Positions 16,818 through 27,495 of a DNA stretch of 64,000 nucleotides are shown here, one piece after another. The translations under genes and the position numbers were made by a program. Source of the stretch: DATBVX01 sp963705495 (GTDB lineage Bacteria; Pseudomonadota; Gammaproteobacteria; Steroidobacterales; Steroidobacteraceae); the NCBI GenBank assembly GCA_963705495.1, contig CAVPJQ010000003.1, positions 1 through 64,000 on the forward strand, read 5' to 3'. The number at the start of each line of letters is the position of its first letter. Positions within the stretch are counted from its first letter, which is position 1. A model generated the notes under the pieces. It was not told the origin of the DNA. It made no database searches and saw nothing but the letters and a program-made list of their open reading frames with translations.

Positions 16818-19624
16818 GCCGCGCCAGCGATCTTGGTCAGCGCGCGGAAGCGACCGGTCGGCGACAGGTCTTGGCGGCTCGCCACGGAATTCCAAAGCTC
16901 GTTGCGCTTCGCCACGAACGGGCTCGTCGAGAGCTCCGCGAGGGTTCCGGACTTGGCAAAGAGGAACCCTTGTCCAGCAACACACCCGAGCTTCAGAAGC
17001 GCGTCGATCTGTGGTTCCAGCTCGATTCCTTCGGCCACTGTGTCGAGACCCAGGGTTTCGCTGAGCGTGATCACCGCGCGCGCGAGCTCCGGTCCGGTGG
17101 AGGAATTGGTCAGGCGGGCAACGAACGAGCGATCGATCTTGAGAATGTCGATGGGGAAGCGGTGCAGGTATGACAGCGATGAGTAGCCCGTGCCGAAATC
17201 GTCGATCGCCAGCCGGACGCCGAGCGCCTTCAATTCCTGCAGGCGCGCCAGGTTCGTCTCAGTGTTGTGCATGATCGTGCTTTCGGTCAACTCGATCACC
17301 AGATTGCCGGGCTCGAGCCCCGACTCCTGCAGAGCCCGCGCTACGTCGCGCGCCAGGTCGCCATTCTGAAGGTGTCGGCTCGAGATATTGACGGCGATGC
17401 GCAGTCCCTCGCCACCGGCGACGACGCTGCGCCACGCGCGCACATCGCGGCACGCCCGCCCCAGCACCCAGCGTCCGAGCTTGATGATCTGGCCGCATTC
17501 CTCGGCGATCTGGATGAATCGGCCCGGCAGCAACACGCCGAGTTCCGGGTGTCGCCAGCGCACGAGTGCCTCCACTCCCAGCAGGCTCCGCGTGCCGAGA
17601 TCGACGATCGGCTGGTACTCCACGAAAAACTCTTCGTTGGCGATGGCACGGGCGATGTCGGCGACCAGGCGCGTTTTCTCCTGCAGCATCTCGTGCATGA
17701 GCGGCTCGAACGGGAGAAAGCGGTTCTTGCCCGCAGCCTTCGCAAAGTACATCGCGGTGTCGGCCTTGCTCAGCAGTGCCTCGGCGCTGGCTTCCTGGGT
17801 CGAGAACGCCACACCAATGCTGGCTGAGACACGAACTTCGGCCGCGTTGAGAACGAACGGTTGGTCGAGCTTCTCGATCAACGAGGCGGCGAGGCGCTCG
17901 ACCTCTGCCGTGGTGGAAATTGCTTCGAGCAGGATGGCAAATTCATCGCCGCCCAGGCGCGCCACCGTGTCGGAGAAGCGCGTCGACTTCACAAGCCGCT
18001 GCGCCACCGCTTGCAGCAGCCGGTCGCCGGCGTCGTGGCCGAGCGAGTCATTCACGTTCTTGAAGTTGTCGAGGTCGACGAACATCACGGCGAGCTGCTG
18101 GCGGCCCCGGTTCGCGAGCGTCAAGGCATGCTGCACGCGGTCGCGGAACAGTCCGCGATTCGCGAGCATCGTGAGTGAGTCGTGGAACGCCAGTTGACGC
18201 AATTGCTCTTCGAGCGCCTTGCGCTCGGTGATGTCGCGGAAGTTGAGTGCGAGGCCCTGCACGGCCGGATCGTTGGTCAGATTGCTGCCGACGATTTCGA
18301 GCACGTAGCGATCGCGACCGCGTTCGATGCGCATTTCGACCGGGCCGAGCGCCTCGCCGGAGGATGCCGCGACCTCGCCGAGAAACCCGCGCAGGCGCTC
18401 TCGGTCATCGCCCGTCCAGATGTCGAGCAGATTCTTCCCGACCACAGCCTCCGGCTTGAGACCGAGCGTGCGCTCGGAAGCTGGAGATACAAAGAGGAGT
18501 GAGCCGTCGACGGCGACGGTCATGATGACGTCGGAGGCATTCGCGATCAGGGAAGCGTAACGGTCCTCGACCATGCGGGCCGCGCGTCGTTCGCGGATCA
18601 AGGCGTCATCGCGCAGCACCAGTGCCTGGCGCACCATCACGAGCAGCGCCAGCCCGAACACGACAATGGTCATCACGGTTGCAGGGCTGCCGATCTCGCC
18701 GCGCGTGAAAGACACGAGCACGAGGAACGCGGTCAGCATCGAGGCGTAGGGCAGCGACTGAGCGAACGGGAGCGATGCGCCCGATTCGGTTCCCGACGTG
18801 CTGGCCGAAAGGCGCATCTGCTCGCGTCCGGCGGCGGCCATCGGTACGTAACAGATGAGGTACAGCACGTCCTGCAGGTCGCCGGACAGATAGTGACCAC
18901 CGATCTTCGCGACCGACCACAGAATGTCGCCGAGGAACATGGTCGCGAATCCGACCGAGAGCAGGAGTGGAACGCGGCGCCCAACCCTGTTGTTCGCCCC
19001 CGCCAGGAGCAGCACGCCGAGCATGAGTATCAGGATGCAGCTGAGCGCAATGTAGGTCTGGCTGAGCGCATTCTTGAGCACGTCGACTTCGCCATTCGAG
19101 GCGGCCGGGTGAATGATCAGGAACCAGAAGAACGCACCGAAGCCGACCACGAGGATGGTGGCGTCGACGAGGAATTGCGTCCAGCGAACCTTCAGGGCCG
19201 CGGCCCGGATCATGAGGCCGACAGCCACTCCCAGGAATGGGTAGAAAGCGAGGTAGAAAAAGTCGGAAGGTCCGGGGAACGGATCGCGGTCGTGCAGCCA
19301 AGCGTTGATGCCGATGCTGGTGCCGACGAGGTAAAGCGCGATCGCCGTCGACAAGCAAATCCACGCGGTTCGCGAGGTGCCGCGTGCCATGCGGCGCGTC
19401 GCCGCGACGGTGACGATCAACGCTGTAAGGCAGGCTGGAGAGTCAGCCAGCAGGCCGACGTAATGCCTGACGCGGTCGCCACCGAACCCGGTGAGCATCC
19501 ATGCCGCGCAAATGGTGACGTAGATCACAAGCCCGATGCAGAGCTTGTCGATCCATCCCGGTGGGGCGGCGGCGCTATCTTTTTGCGTAGGTCCTGTTGA
19601 AACGCCCACCTGCGGCACCGTCAA
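16814..19624 (-). CDS. Membrane-bound PAS-GGDEF-EAL bifunctional c-di-GMP protein
   Basis: 936 residues starting at TTG 19624 (GTG 19618 is an alternative). Residues 1-340 contain around nine hydrophobic segments, an integral-membrane sensor. A PAS domain follows at about 355-475 (RYASLIANASDVIMTVAVDGSLLFVSPA). The GGDEF domain has an intact active site (RLGGDEFAIL, DNFKNVNDSLGHDAGD). The EAL domain has EALVRWRHPE, ELTEST, DDFGTGYSSLSYL and TVAEGIE. Both catalytic domains look competent, so it could make and break c-di-GMP. It is monocistronic, and the sensory input is unknown. Confidence 0.93.
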   Translation of the reverse strand: MTVPQVGVSTGPTQKDSAAAPPGWIDKLCIGLVIYVTICAAWMLTGFGGDRVRHYVGLLADSPACLTALIVTVAATRRMARGTSRTAWICLSTAIALYLVGTSIGINAWLHDRDPFPGPSDFFYLAFYPFLGVAVGLMIRAAALKVRWTQFLVDATILVVGFGAFFWFLIIHPAASNGEVDVLKNALSQTYIALSCILILMLGVLLLAGANNRVGRRVPLLLSVGFATMFLGDILWSVAKIGGHYLSGDLQDVLYLICYVPMAAAGREQMRLSASTSGTESGASLPFAQSLPYASMLTAFLVLVSFTRGEIGSPATVMTIVVFGLALLVMVRQALVLRDDALIRERRAARMVEDRYASLIANASDVIMTVAVDGSLLFVSPASERTLGLKPEAVVGKNLLDIWTGDDRERLRGFLGEVAASSGEALGPVEMRIERGRDRYVLEIVGSNLTNDPAVQGLALNFRDITERKALEEQLRQLAFHDSLTMLANRGLFRDRVQHALTLANRGRQQLAVMFVDLDNFKNVNDSLGHDAGDRLLQAVAQRLVKSTRFSDTVARLGGDEFAILLEAISTTAEVERLAASLIEKLDQPFVLNAAEVRVSASIGVAFSTQEASAEALLSKADTAMYFAKAAGKNRFLPFEPLMHEMLQEKTRLVADIARAIANEEFFVEYQPIVDLGTRSLLGVEALVRWRHPELGVLLPGRFIQIAEECGQIIKLGRWVLGRACRDVRAWRSVVAGGEGLRIAVNISSRHLQNGDLARDVARALQESGLEPGNLVIELTESTIMHNTETNLARLQELKALGVRLAIDDFGTGYSSLSYLHRFPIDILKIDRSFVARLTNSSTGPELARAVITLSETLGLDTVAEGIELEPQIDALLKLGCVAGQGFLFAKSGTLAELSTSPFVAKRNELWNSVASRQDLSPTGRFRALTKIAGAA

Positions 19625-19807
19625 TTGATTTGTCCAAGTGGTTCACATTCCAAGCCATGCGACTTATTCGAAACGCAGAATGAGTTGCAACGGCCCGGCT
19701 GGCAAGGAAGCGATCGGCGGGTTGCGATGCAGGTCTCGCTTAGTGTCCGCATACCGCGGGAAGGCTACGAGGCAGCCGTCGAAGTCTTGTCAACGGCTGT
19801 CGCTGCC

Positions 19808-22534
19808 CTACCTGGAGAAGGCGCGCGAAAGGCTGTATTTCGTGGTGAATACATCGCGCCACCGATCGCCCGTCTTGCTCAAACGCTGCAGCGCATTGGC
19901 GATGGTGAAATCGGTGGGCTCGGCTGCTTCGAGCTCTTCCCAGGTGAGAGGCATCGAGACGGGCGCGCCGGGAACGCCGCGCGGTGAGTAGGCGCTGTTC
20001 AAAGTCTTGCCGCGCACATTCATGTTGTAGTCGATGAAGATCTTGCCGGTGCGCTTCGGCACCGACCATTCCATCGTGATGTCCTTCGGGTGCTCGCGCA
20101 CCACGTGCCGGCCCACCATCTCGCAGATCTTGCGCGCCTCATCGAAGTTCACCGTGCGCTCGATCGGGACGAACACGTGCAGGCCGGTCTTGCCCGAAGT
20201 CTTGACCACGGCATCGAGGGTCATCTCGCGTAGCAGCTCGCGCAGCCAGAAGGCGACCCGGCGGCCCATGGCAAAACCTTTCTTGTTGAGCTCGGGCTCC
20301 GCGCCTTTCGCTTCCTTGCCCGAGTAGATGTACGGGTCGATGTCGAAGACGAGGTAGTCGGGGTAGTTCAGGACGGATGATTCCAGCGCTTCGATCGAGC
20401 TCGAAAAATCCTCGGTTTGGGCGCGTGTGTCCGGGCCCGGCGTGTAGCGCGAATGCCAGACGTGAAACTCGAGCGTGCCGACCTGGCCGAGCCAGAGGAG
20501 TGTCGGCAGGTTGTTGGCGACCACGTAATCGTGTCGTTCGTCCTTGTGCTCGGAGAAGACCGTGACGCTGTCGACGTAGTCCGGTTTTGCCTGGCTCCAG
20601 TGTTTCTGGAAGAAGCGCTCGCCGTTGATGCCTTCGGGCATGCGGATCATCGTGAGTGGGCGGTCCTGCAGATGCGGCAGCATGTAAGGGGAGACGCCGG
20701 CGAGATAGCGCAGGAGATCGCGCTTCGTCACGGGCTTGACCTTCTTGTCGCCCGGCCAGTATTCGCGATCGAGATTGGTGAGGCGCACCTTGGCCCCTCC
20801 AATGTCGAGATCGAGTCGGTTCGGCTTTTGCTCCAGCTGCTCGAGGGCCGAGTCGATGTCGTCCTGAGATGGTGCGCGATCGCGAGTGCGGCTGCTGCGG
20901 TTGGCCCGCCCGCCGCCATTGGCCTTGCCGATCTGCTCGGGGCCACTGCGCACATCGCCCGGCTTGATGTCGTCGCGCAATCTCAGGAACACCGGCGCGC
21001 GCAAGTTCCCATCGGGCGTAAAGCTCGCGAAGTTCACTTCAGCGACGAGCTTGGGCTCGACCCAGGTCGTGGGCCGATGCAGATCTGGCTTCTCGGCAAA
21101 GGGCGGCGTCTTGCGCGTCAGCTTCGCGACGCGCGCACGCAGGTCCGCGAACGTCTTCTCATCGAGGCCTGAGCCGACGTGGCCGACGTAGCGAAGATCC
21201 TTCTTCTTGTCCCAGTAGCCGAGGAGGAGGGCGCCCAAGGGTTCGCGCGCCCCTTTGCCCTTCGTGTAGCCGCCGACGACGAATTCAGCGCTCTGCACGG
21301 CCTTGATCTTCTGCCATGCGCTGGTGCGCTTGCCCGGCACGTAGATGCTGTCCTTACGCTTCGACACGATTCCCTCGAATCCTCTGTCCACCGCGGCGGC
21401 GTAAAGTTTCTCGGCCTCGTCCGACGCGTGCACGAGCTGGACATGATCGGAGGGCAGCAGGCACTGCGTCAGATAGCGTCGCCGATCGATGTACCGCGAG
21501 CCGCGCAGGTTGAGGCCGGCGAAGTGCAGGAGATCGAAACAGACGTACGCAACCGGGGTCCTGGCTCGCGCGTCGGCAATCTCGTTCTCTGTCTTCAGCT
21601 TGGCTCGGTTCTGCAGGGCGTTGAACGAGGGCACGCCCTCGGCGTCGAACGCGACGATCTCCCCATCGAGCACCATCTTGTCGAAGGGCTGGCCGGCAAG
21701 TTCCGAAGTGATTTCCGGAAACGGCGCGGTGTAATCGAGACCGTTGCGTGACAGCAGGCGCACCTTGCCGTCCTCAACGAACGCGAGGACGCGATAACCA
21801 TCCAGTTTCGGCTCATAGAGATATTTGTGGTCAGTGCGCGCTTGATCGCCGATCTCGGCGAGCATTGGCGCGAGTGTTTTGGGCACGGGTTCGCCCGGGC
21901 CGGTCGGTGCCAGCACCGACGCGTCGAGGCGCTGTGGCAGGTGGCTGGGCGAAATATCGTCGAGCGAGAAATTCGAGAGCACCGACCGCGCGCGTGCCAG
22001 GACATCGTTGGCCTGGGCAAACCGATCCCTGTGCTTGATCAGGAGCCACTGCTTGGTCTGCCGGGTGCGCACCAGCGTGTATGAGCCCTTGAGCTTCTCG
22101 CCGCACAGAAAGAAACTGAGCTTCCCGTCCTTGAGCTCCTTTCTGAGCCGCTCCTCCGCTTCGCGCCGATCGCTGAAGGAGTATTTGTCACCCTCGTCGG
22201 GCGAATACACCCCGCAGTCCCACACGATCACGTTGCCCGCGCCGTATTCTTTGGCGGGAATGACGCCTTCGAAGGAGCCGTAATCGAACGGATGATCTTC
22301 GACTTCAACGGCAAGGCGCTTGTCCGCCGGGTCGAGTGACGGTCCTTTCGGGACGGCCCAGGATTTCAGGACACCATCGAGCTCAAGGCGAAAGTCGTAG
22401 TGCAACGCGCGCGCCGCGTGCTTCTGAATGACGAACAGCAATGGGCCGCGGCGCGAGACGATCTTCGGGCCCGGCTCCGGCGTGACGGTGAACTTGCGCT
22501 TGGCAGCGTAGCGATCGAGAGCCTGCTTCTTCAT
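19808..22534 (-). CDS. ligD: Multifunctional NHEJ DNA ligase LigD (phosphoesterase-ligase-polymerase)
   Basis: 908 residues. Domain order: 3'-phosphoesterase at about 1-175 (RRGPLLFVIQKHAARALHYDFRLELDG); ATP-dependent ligase at about 205-530 with the nucleotidyl Lys motif in EPKLDGYRVLAF and KGFEGIVSKRKD-like sequence (DRGFEGIVSKRKDSIY); archaeo-eukaryotic primase-type polymerase at about 565-890 with DYLVFDIDPY and SGKTGLHVFVPI. It acts with Ku to process and seal double-strand breaks. It is divergent from an MBL-fold gene starting 83 bases away. All three domains appear complete. Confidence 0.95.
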   Translation of the reverse strand: MKKQALDRYAAKRKFTVTPEPGPKIVSRRGPLLFVIQKHAARALHYDFRLELDGVLKSWAVPKGPSLDPADKRLAVEVEDHPFDYGSFEGVIPAKEYGAGNVIVWDCGVYSPDEGDKYSFSDRREAEERLRKELKDGKLSFFLCGEKLKGSYTLVRTRQTKQWLLIKHRDRFAQANDVLARARSVLSNFSLDDISPSHLPQRLDASVLAPTGPGEPVPKTLAPMLAEIGDQARTDHKYLYEPKLDGYRVLAFVEDGKVRLLSRNGLDYTAPFPEITSELAGQPFDKMVLDGEIVAFDAEGVPSFNALQNRAKLKTENEIADARARTPVAYVCFDLLHFAGLNLRGSRYIDRRRYLTQCLLPSDHVQLVHASDEAEKLYAAAVDRGFEGIVSKRKDSIYVPGKRTSAWQKIKAVQSAEFVVGGYTKGKGAREPLGALLLGYWDKKKDLRYVGHVGSGLDEKTFADLRARVAKLTRKTPPFAEKPDLHRPTTWVEPKLVAEVNFASFTPDGNLRAPVFLRLRDDIKPGDVRSGPEQIGKANGGGRANRSSRTRDRAPSQDDIDSALEQLEQKPNRLDLDIGGAKVRLTNLDREYWPGDKKVKPVTKRDLLRYLAGVSPYMLPHLQDRPLTMIRMPEGINGERFFQKHWSQAKPDYVDSVTVFSEHKDERHDYVVANNLPTLLWLGQVGTLEFHVWHSRYTPGPDTRAQTEDFSSSIEALESSVLNYPDYLVFDIDPYIYSGKEAKGAEPELNKKGFAMGRRVAFWLRELLREMTLDAVVKTSGKTGLHVFVPIERTVNFDEARKICEMVGRHVVREHPKDITMEWSVPKRTGKIFIDYNMNVRGKTLNSAYSPRGVPGAPVSMPLTWEELEAAEPTDFTIANALQRLSKTGDRWRDVFTTKYSLSRAFSR

Positions 22535-22617
22535 TGGTCCAAACCAGGGAGCCCTGTCCGTACCTTCAGAAGCACAATGGTATCCTCGCGCGCGTCCACC
22601 TCAAGAACTTCGAGATC

Positions 22618-23552
22618 ATGGGAAGGGAATCGTTCAAAACGCTGTGCGCGTGCGGCGCTGCCCTTGCCGCCGGGTTCACTCCGGCCTACGGCGAGTCGCC
22701 GACTGCGACGCCGCCCGACGGCGCGACGAAGGTCGTCATGCTCGGCACCGGCAACCCCGGCATCGATCCCGATCGCTCTGGGCCGGCAACCGCCATCGTC
22801 GTCAACGACGTTGCGTATCTCGTCGACATGGGCCCGGGTGTGGTGCGGCGGGCGAAAGCGGCGATGACGAAGAGCGGGCTCGCGGCACTGGAGCCCACGA
22901 AGCTGCGAGTCGTCTTCGTCACTCATCTGCATTCCGATCACACCGTCGGTTACCCGGACCTCATCTTTACGCCGTGGACGCAGGGTCGTCGCGTGCCGCT
23001 CGAGGTCTATGGGCCGAAGGGCATCAAGGCGATGACGGAGCACGTGCAAGAGGCTTATCGCGTCGACATCGAGACGCGCACGAATCCACAGGGCAACCAG
23101 CGCGAGTTTCCGGAAGGCCACAACGTCAACGCGCACGAGATCGGTCCCGGCGTCATCTACAAGGATTCGAACGTCACGGTCACTGCATTCGCCACCAAGC
23201 ACGCGATGGAAAGCTATGGCTACCGCTTCGATACGCGCTGATCGTCGACATCGTGCTGTCGGGCGACACGAATCCAACGCAAGCGACGATCGATGCGTGC
23301 AAGGGTTGCGATGTTCTCGTTCACGAGGCGATCACGCCGGCCTGGCTGGCTGCACGGCCTGAAGGGTTTCGCGAATTCGCGGCCATGCACCACACCTCGA
23401 CCCCGCAGCTCGCCGAGCTGGCGCGCGCGGCGAAGCCGAAACTCCTCGTTCTTTATCACTACAACGGCGTGACTCAGCAGGAAGTCTTCGATGACATGCG
23501 CGAGCGCTACTCCGGCCCCTTCGTGGTTGCGCGTGATCTCGATGTATATTGA
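22618..23552 (+). pseudogene. Metallo-beta-lactamase-fold hydrolase, interrupted by one frameshift
   Basis: MBL-fold protein, probably exported: the ATG at 22618 gives a short hydrophobic leader (ALAAGFTPAYGES). The zinc motif THLHSDHTVG and the preceding MLGTGNPGIDPDRSGPATAIVV are intact. The first frame stops after YGYRFDTR at 23241. Homology continues in the next frame (IVLSGDTNPTQATIDACKGCDVLVHEA ... HHTSTPQLAELARAAKPKLLVLYHY) to 23552, including later metal-binding His/Asp. One lost base (or two gained) near 23235-23252 explains it. It resembles RNase Z/arylsulfatase-like MBL proteins. Pseudogene or assembly indel cannot be told apart here. Confidence 0.78.
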
Positions 23553-23587
23553 TTCATGACCCGCGCCTTCCCGTCATCTCACTGTCG

Positions 23588-24631
23588 ATGAGAGCTGTTT
23601 TCTACGATGAGTTCGCAAAGCCACCAGGAGTTCAGCAGGTGGCTGATCCCGCGCCGGCCGACGGCGGCGTCGTCATCAAGGTAGAGGCGACAGGGCTGTG
23701 CCGGAGCGACTGGCACGGCTGGATGGGACACGATCCTGACATCGTGCTACCGCACGTTCCCGGGCATGAACTCGCCGGCATCGTTTGCGCCGTTGGAAAA
23801 CGAGTTACGCGCTGGAAAGCAGGCGATCGGGTGACTGTCCCGTTCGTCTGCGGATGTGGGCGATGCCCGGAGTGCGAGTCCGGGAATCCGCAGGTGTGCC
23901 CGAACCAGTTCCAGCCGGGCTTCACAGCCTGGGGATCGTTCGCCGAACAGGTGGCGATCAACTACGCCGATATGAATCTGGTGGCGCTACCAGCGTGGCT
24001 CGACTCTGCGACCGCGGCTTGTTTGGGCTGCCGCTTTGCGACCTCCTTTCGCGCGGTCGTCGATCAAGGCCGCGTGAAGGCGGGTGAGTGGCTTGCTGTC
24101 CATGGCTGTGGGGGCGTCGGTTTGTCGGCAATCATGATCGCGAACGCGCTGGGTGCGAAGGTGGTTGCGATTGACATCGACCAGGAGAAGCTCGAGTTCG
24201 CGCGTGAAATGGGAGCGCGCGCCACGGTCGATGCCCGATCGCTTGCGGACGTGCCCGCAGCTGTTCATGAAATCACTAAAGGCGGCGCGCATGTCTCTAT
24301 TGACGCGCTGGGTCATCCGACGACCTGTGTGAATTCCATCATCGGCCTGCGACGCCGCGGCAGACATGTGCAGGTCGGGCTCCTGCCGGAGGGCGCTACG
24401 CTTCCGATGAGTAGAATCATTGCGCACGAACTGGAGATCATCGGCAGCCATGGCATCCAGGCTTCCCGCTATGGCGCGATGCTTGAAATGATCCAGGGCG
24501 CCAAGCTCGAGCCAGGCAAGCTCATCGGCCGGCGCATCAGTCTCGAAGAAGTTCCCGCAGCCCTCATGGGGATGGCGAGCTTTGAGGGTGTCGGGATTAC
24601 AGTGATCTCTCCTTACGCCCGGCGCGACTGA
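23588..24631 (+). CDS. Zinc-dependent alcohol dehydrogenase (MDR family)
   Basis: 347 residues from ATG 23588. Catalytic-zinc ligands are seen in ATGLCRSDWHGWMGHD and GHELAG; the structural-zinc Cys cluster is CGCGRCPECESGNPQVC. The cofactor motif is GCGGVGLSAIMIANALGAKVVAIDID, with an acidic residue favouring NAD. It lies shortly after the MBL-fold gene on the same strand. The substrate is unknown. Confidence 0.9.
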   Translation: MRAVFYDEFAKPPGVQQVADPAPADGGVVIKVEATGLCRSDWHGWMGHDPDIVLPHVPGHELAGIVCAVGKRVTRWKAGDRVTVPFVCGCGRCPECESGNPQVCPNQFQPGFTAWGSFAEQVAINYADMNLVALPAWLDSATAACLGCRFATSFRAVVDQGRVKAGEWLAVHGCGGVGLSAIMIANALGAKVVAIDIDQEKLEFAREMGARATVDARSLADVPAAVHEITKGGAHVSIDALGHPTTCVNSIIGLRRRGRHVQVGLLPEGATLPMSRIIAHELEIIGSHGIQASRYGAMLEMIQGAKLEPGKLIGRRISLEEVPAALMGMASFEGVGITVISPYARRD

Positions 24632-24698
24632 TTCTCATCGCTGCGAACGTCCTTTAGGCATGGGCTTCAGTCCCGCTGACCGGGAGGGAGGCTGCGTG

Positions 24699-25565
24699 AT
24701 GACGATCAGGCGTTCAGCTTGCATCTGGCTCGCGCTGTTGTTGGGGTTCCTGGCAACAGCTCCAGGCGCGCGAGCTCAATCCCCGGAACAGGCCTTGCCC
24801 TACTACCTGCAGGATCGTGGTTCGGGCATGTCCACATCTCTCTTCGGCACCTACGTGCGCGAAGGGGAATTGCTCGTGTACCCCTTCTACGAGTACGAGA
24901 AGACGACCTCAGAGGAGTACCACGGGAGCGAGCTCGGCTTTACCGGTAATGAAGACTTCCTGGGCGAACTGACGACGCACGAGTTCGACCTGTACCTGGG
25001 CTACGGCCTCACGGACCGAATTGCGCTCGAGCTGGAAGGACAGCTCTACACGACGGCGACGTTCAAGAAGGCACCCGAGGACCTCTCCGCTGTGCCCGAC
25101 GAGATCAAGGAGTCGGGTGTCGGTGAGATCGAAAGCCAGCTTCGCTACCGCTTGACCAAGGAATCTGAGCATCGCCCGGAGGTCTTCAGTTTTCTGGAGA
25201 TCGCATACCCGTTCCAGAACAACGACGTGCTGATCGGCGTGCAAGACTGGCAGGGCGAGCTGGGATTCGGGGCGATCAAGGGGTTTCGCTGGGGCACTCT
25301 CAGCGCGCGCATGTCACTCGCCTACGAGGACGGCGGACTGCAGGGCGGTGAGTTTGCGCTGGAATACCTGAAGCGCCTCTCGCCGCGCTGGCGCGTGGTG
25401 CTCGCATTCGAAGGCGAGGGCGAGGACCTCTCGATCATCAGCGAGGCGCAGTGGTTCTTCAGCCGCACCGCTTACCTCAAGCTCAACTCGGGCTTCGGCC
25501 TCTCGGAGAAGGTCCCGGACATCGCCCCCGAAGTCGGGATCATGATGCGGTTCGGCCCCGAGTGA
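24699..25565 (+). CDS. Outer-membrane beta-barrel-like exported protein
   Basis: 288 residues from ATG 24699, preceded by GGGAGG. A clear signal peptide (ACIWLALLLGFLATAPGARAQ) is followed by alternating amphipathic strands rich in Tyr/Phe/Glu (LVYPFYEYEKTTS, FDLYLGYGLTDRIALELEGQLY) and a C-terminal strand ending MMRFGPE. The pattern fits an outer-membrane barrel or transporter-like OMP. No specific family was recognised. Confidence 0.62.
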   Translation: MTIRRSACIWLALLLGFLATAPGARAQSPEQALPYYLQDRGSGMSTSLFGTYVREGELLVYPFYEYEKTTSEEYHGSELGFTGNEDFLGELTTHEFDLYLGYGLTDRIALELEGQLYTTATFKKAPEDLSAVPDEIKESGVGEIESQLRYRLTKESEHRPEVFSFLEIAYPFQNNDVLIGVQDWQGELGFGAIKGFRWGTLSARMSLAYEDGGLQGGEFALEYLKRLSPRWRVVLAFEGEGEDLSIISEAQWFFSRTAYLKLNSGFGLSEKVPDIAPEVGIMMRFGPE

Positions 25566-25685
25566 GGGCAACGGCTCCGCCATAACGTGCGGGCCGCACA
25601 CGGGGCGCATCCGCGACCTCGATGCGCTCGCGCACCAACGCCGCGAAACGGTAAAGTCCGCTGGCGCGACCGTGGAGGCGTGAGC

Positions 25686-27464
25686 ATGCGAGCTGCACTG
25701 CTGTATTTGTCGTTCGGGGTCTTCGTGGTGGGCTGCGCGCCCGCGCCGCAGCCAGCAGGCAAAGCTGATGCACAGGCCGGGGCGGCTCTGCATCAGCTGT
25801 TTGCGGACGAGTGGAGCACGCGCCTGCGTGACGATCCGCTCTTCGCAACCGCATCGGACGTTCACGACTACGATGACCGGCTGCCCACAGTAACGCCCGC
25901 AGATTTCGCACGGCGCCTCGAGCAGGATCGAGGCTATCAGCTGCGCCTCGGCGCGATTTCGCGCGCCGCCCTGAATCATGATGACCAGGTCAACTACGAC
26001 CTGTTCGAGTTCGTCCTGAAGCATCGCCTCGCGCTCGGGCCCTTCCAGCCCTGGCGCATTCCGCTCACGAGCGATGAGGGCTTTCACATCGACGTCATGC
26101 GTATGGCCGTCGGCGTGCGAATGGACAAGACGAAAGACTACGAGAACTACATCGCGCGGTTGCACGCGGTTCCGGCCTACTTCGAACAGGTGACCGCGAA
26201 TCTTCGCCAGGGGATGGCCGATGGCTTTACGCTGCCCGCGGTGATCCTGCCCGGCGTCATCAAAGTCGTGGAAGGCCAGCAATACGCCTCGGCAGAGAAG
26301 AGTCCATTCTGGGAGCCATTCACGCGCTTCCCTGACACGATCAGCGCCGCAGATCAGGAGCGCCTGAAGACGGCGGGACGAAGCGCGATCGAATCGGATG
26401 CGATTCCCGCATATCAGAAGCTGCTTGGGTTCTTCAGCCAGGAATACCTGCCGGCTGCGCGCAAGACCATCGGCGCGAGCGACTTGCCGGAGGGCAGGGC
26501 GTACTACGAAGCCCTGGTGCGTTACTTCACGAATCTCGAAGTGACGCCCGATGAAGTGCACGAGATCGGCCTGCGCGAAGTCGCGCGCATCCGCTCGGAG
26601 ATGGAGGCGGTGATCCAACAGTCCGGCTTCAAGGGAGATTTCGCTGCGTTCCTCAAGTTCCTGCGCACCGATCCGCGCTTCTACGCGCGTACGCCGGACG
26701 AGTTGCTCAAGGATGCCTCGTACATTGCGAAACAGATCGACGGCGTGCTGCCGGGCTACTTCGGCAAGTTGCCGCGCCTGCCCTACAGCGTGCAGCCGGT
26801 GCCCGCGGAGCTCGCGCCGAACTACACCGGCGGTCGCTATTCACCGCCGCCGATTGGCGGCAACAAGGGTGGCGAGTTCTGGGTCAACACCTACGCGCTC
26901 AAAAAGCGCCCGCTTTACGTGCTGACGGCACTCGCATTGCACGAGGCGGTGCCGGGCCATCATTTGCAGGGCGCACTCGCGCGTGAGCTGGAGAACGTGC
27001 CGCCGTTTCGCCTCGATCTTTATCCGCACGCGTTCGGCGAGGGCTGGGGGCTGTATTCGGAGAAGCTCGGCAAGGAAATGGGCATGTACAAGACGCCTTA
27101 CGATGAGTTCGGCCGGCTCACCTATGAGATGTGGCGCGCGTGCCGGCTCGTCGTCGACACCGGCATGCACGCCAAAGGCTGGTCGCGCGACCGCGCCCTC
27201 GAATATCTCGCGAGCAATACGGCACTGTCACTGCACGAGGTGCGTACCGAAACGGATCGCTACATCGCGTGGCCGGGCCAGGCACTCGCGTACAAGATGG
27301 GTGAGCTCAAGATCCTGGAGCTACGCGCCAAGGCGCACGATGCACTGGGCGAGCGCTTCGACCTGCGCGCCTTCCACGATGCGGTGCTGGAGAACGGCGG
27401 CGTGCCGCTGCCCATCCTCGAGCATCAGATTGATGAGTACATCGCGGCGGCCCAGGGGAAATAG
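25686..27464 (+). CDS. DUF885 family lipoprotein, putative zinc peptidase
   Basis: 592 residues from ATG 25686. The N-terminus is a lipoprotein signal with lipobox VVGC. The body matches DUF885: the metal-site-like motif LHEAVPGHHLQ, FGEGWGLYSEKLG(KEMG), RACRLVVDTGMHAKGWS and PGQALAYKMGELKI. HExxxxxH-type ligands followed by GEGW suggest a zinc-dependent carboxypeptidase-like enzyme in the periplasm. It follows the barrel protein gene by about 120 bases on the same strand. Confidence 0.87.
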   Translation: MRAALLYLSFGVFVVGCAPAPQPAGKADAQAGAALHQLFADEWSTRLRDDPLFATASDVHDYDDRLPTVTPADFARRLEQDRGYQLRLGAISRAALNHDDQVNYDLFEFVLKHRLALGPFQPWRIPLTSDEGFHIDVMRMAVGVRMDKTKDYENYIARLHAVPAYFEQVTANLRQGMADGFTLPAVILPGVIKVVEGQQYASAEKSPFWEPFTRFPDTISAADQERLKTAGRSAIESDAIPAYQKLLGFFSQEYLPAARKTIGASDLPEGRAYYEALVRYFTNLEVTPDEVHEIGLREVARIRSEMEAVIQQSGFKGDFAAFLKFLRTDPRFYARTPDELLKDASYIAKQIDGVLPGYFGKLPRLPYSVQPVPAELAPNYTGGRYSPPPIGGNKGGEFWVNTYALKKRPLYVLTALALHEAVPGHHLQGALARELENVPPFRLDLYPHAFGEGWGLYSEKLGKEMGMYKTPYDEFGRLTYEMWRACRLVVDTGMHAKGWSRDRALEYLASNTALSLHEVRTETDRYIAWPGQALAYKMGELKILELRAKAHDALGERFDLRAFHDAVLENGGVPLPILEHQIDEYIAAAQGK

Positions 27465-27495
27465 CTTCCCACGAGGGCCTGTATCGGTGGCGAGC

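Noticed and set aside
23549..23587. An earlier start for the alcohol dehydrogenase at 23549
   Set aside because: The extra 13 residues (MIHDPRLPVISLS) overlap the end of the MBL-fold gene; the family begins with MRAVFYDEF at 23588.
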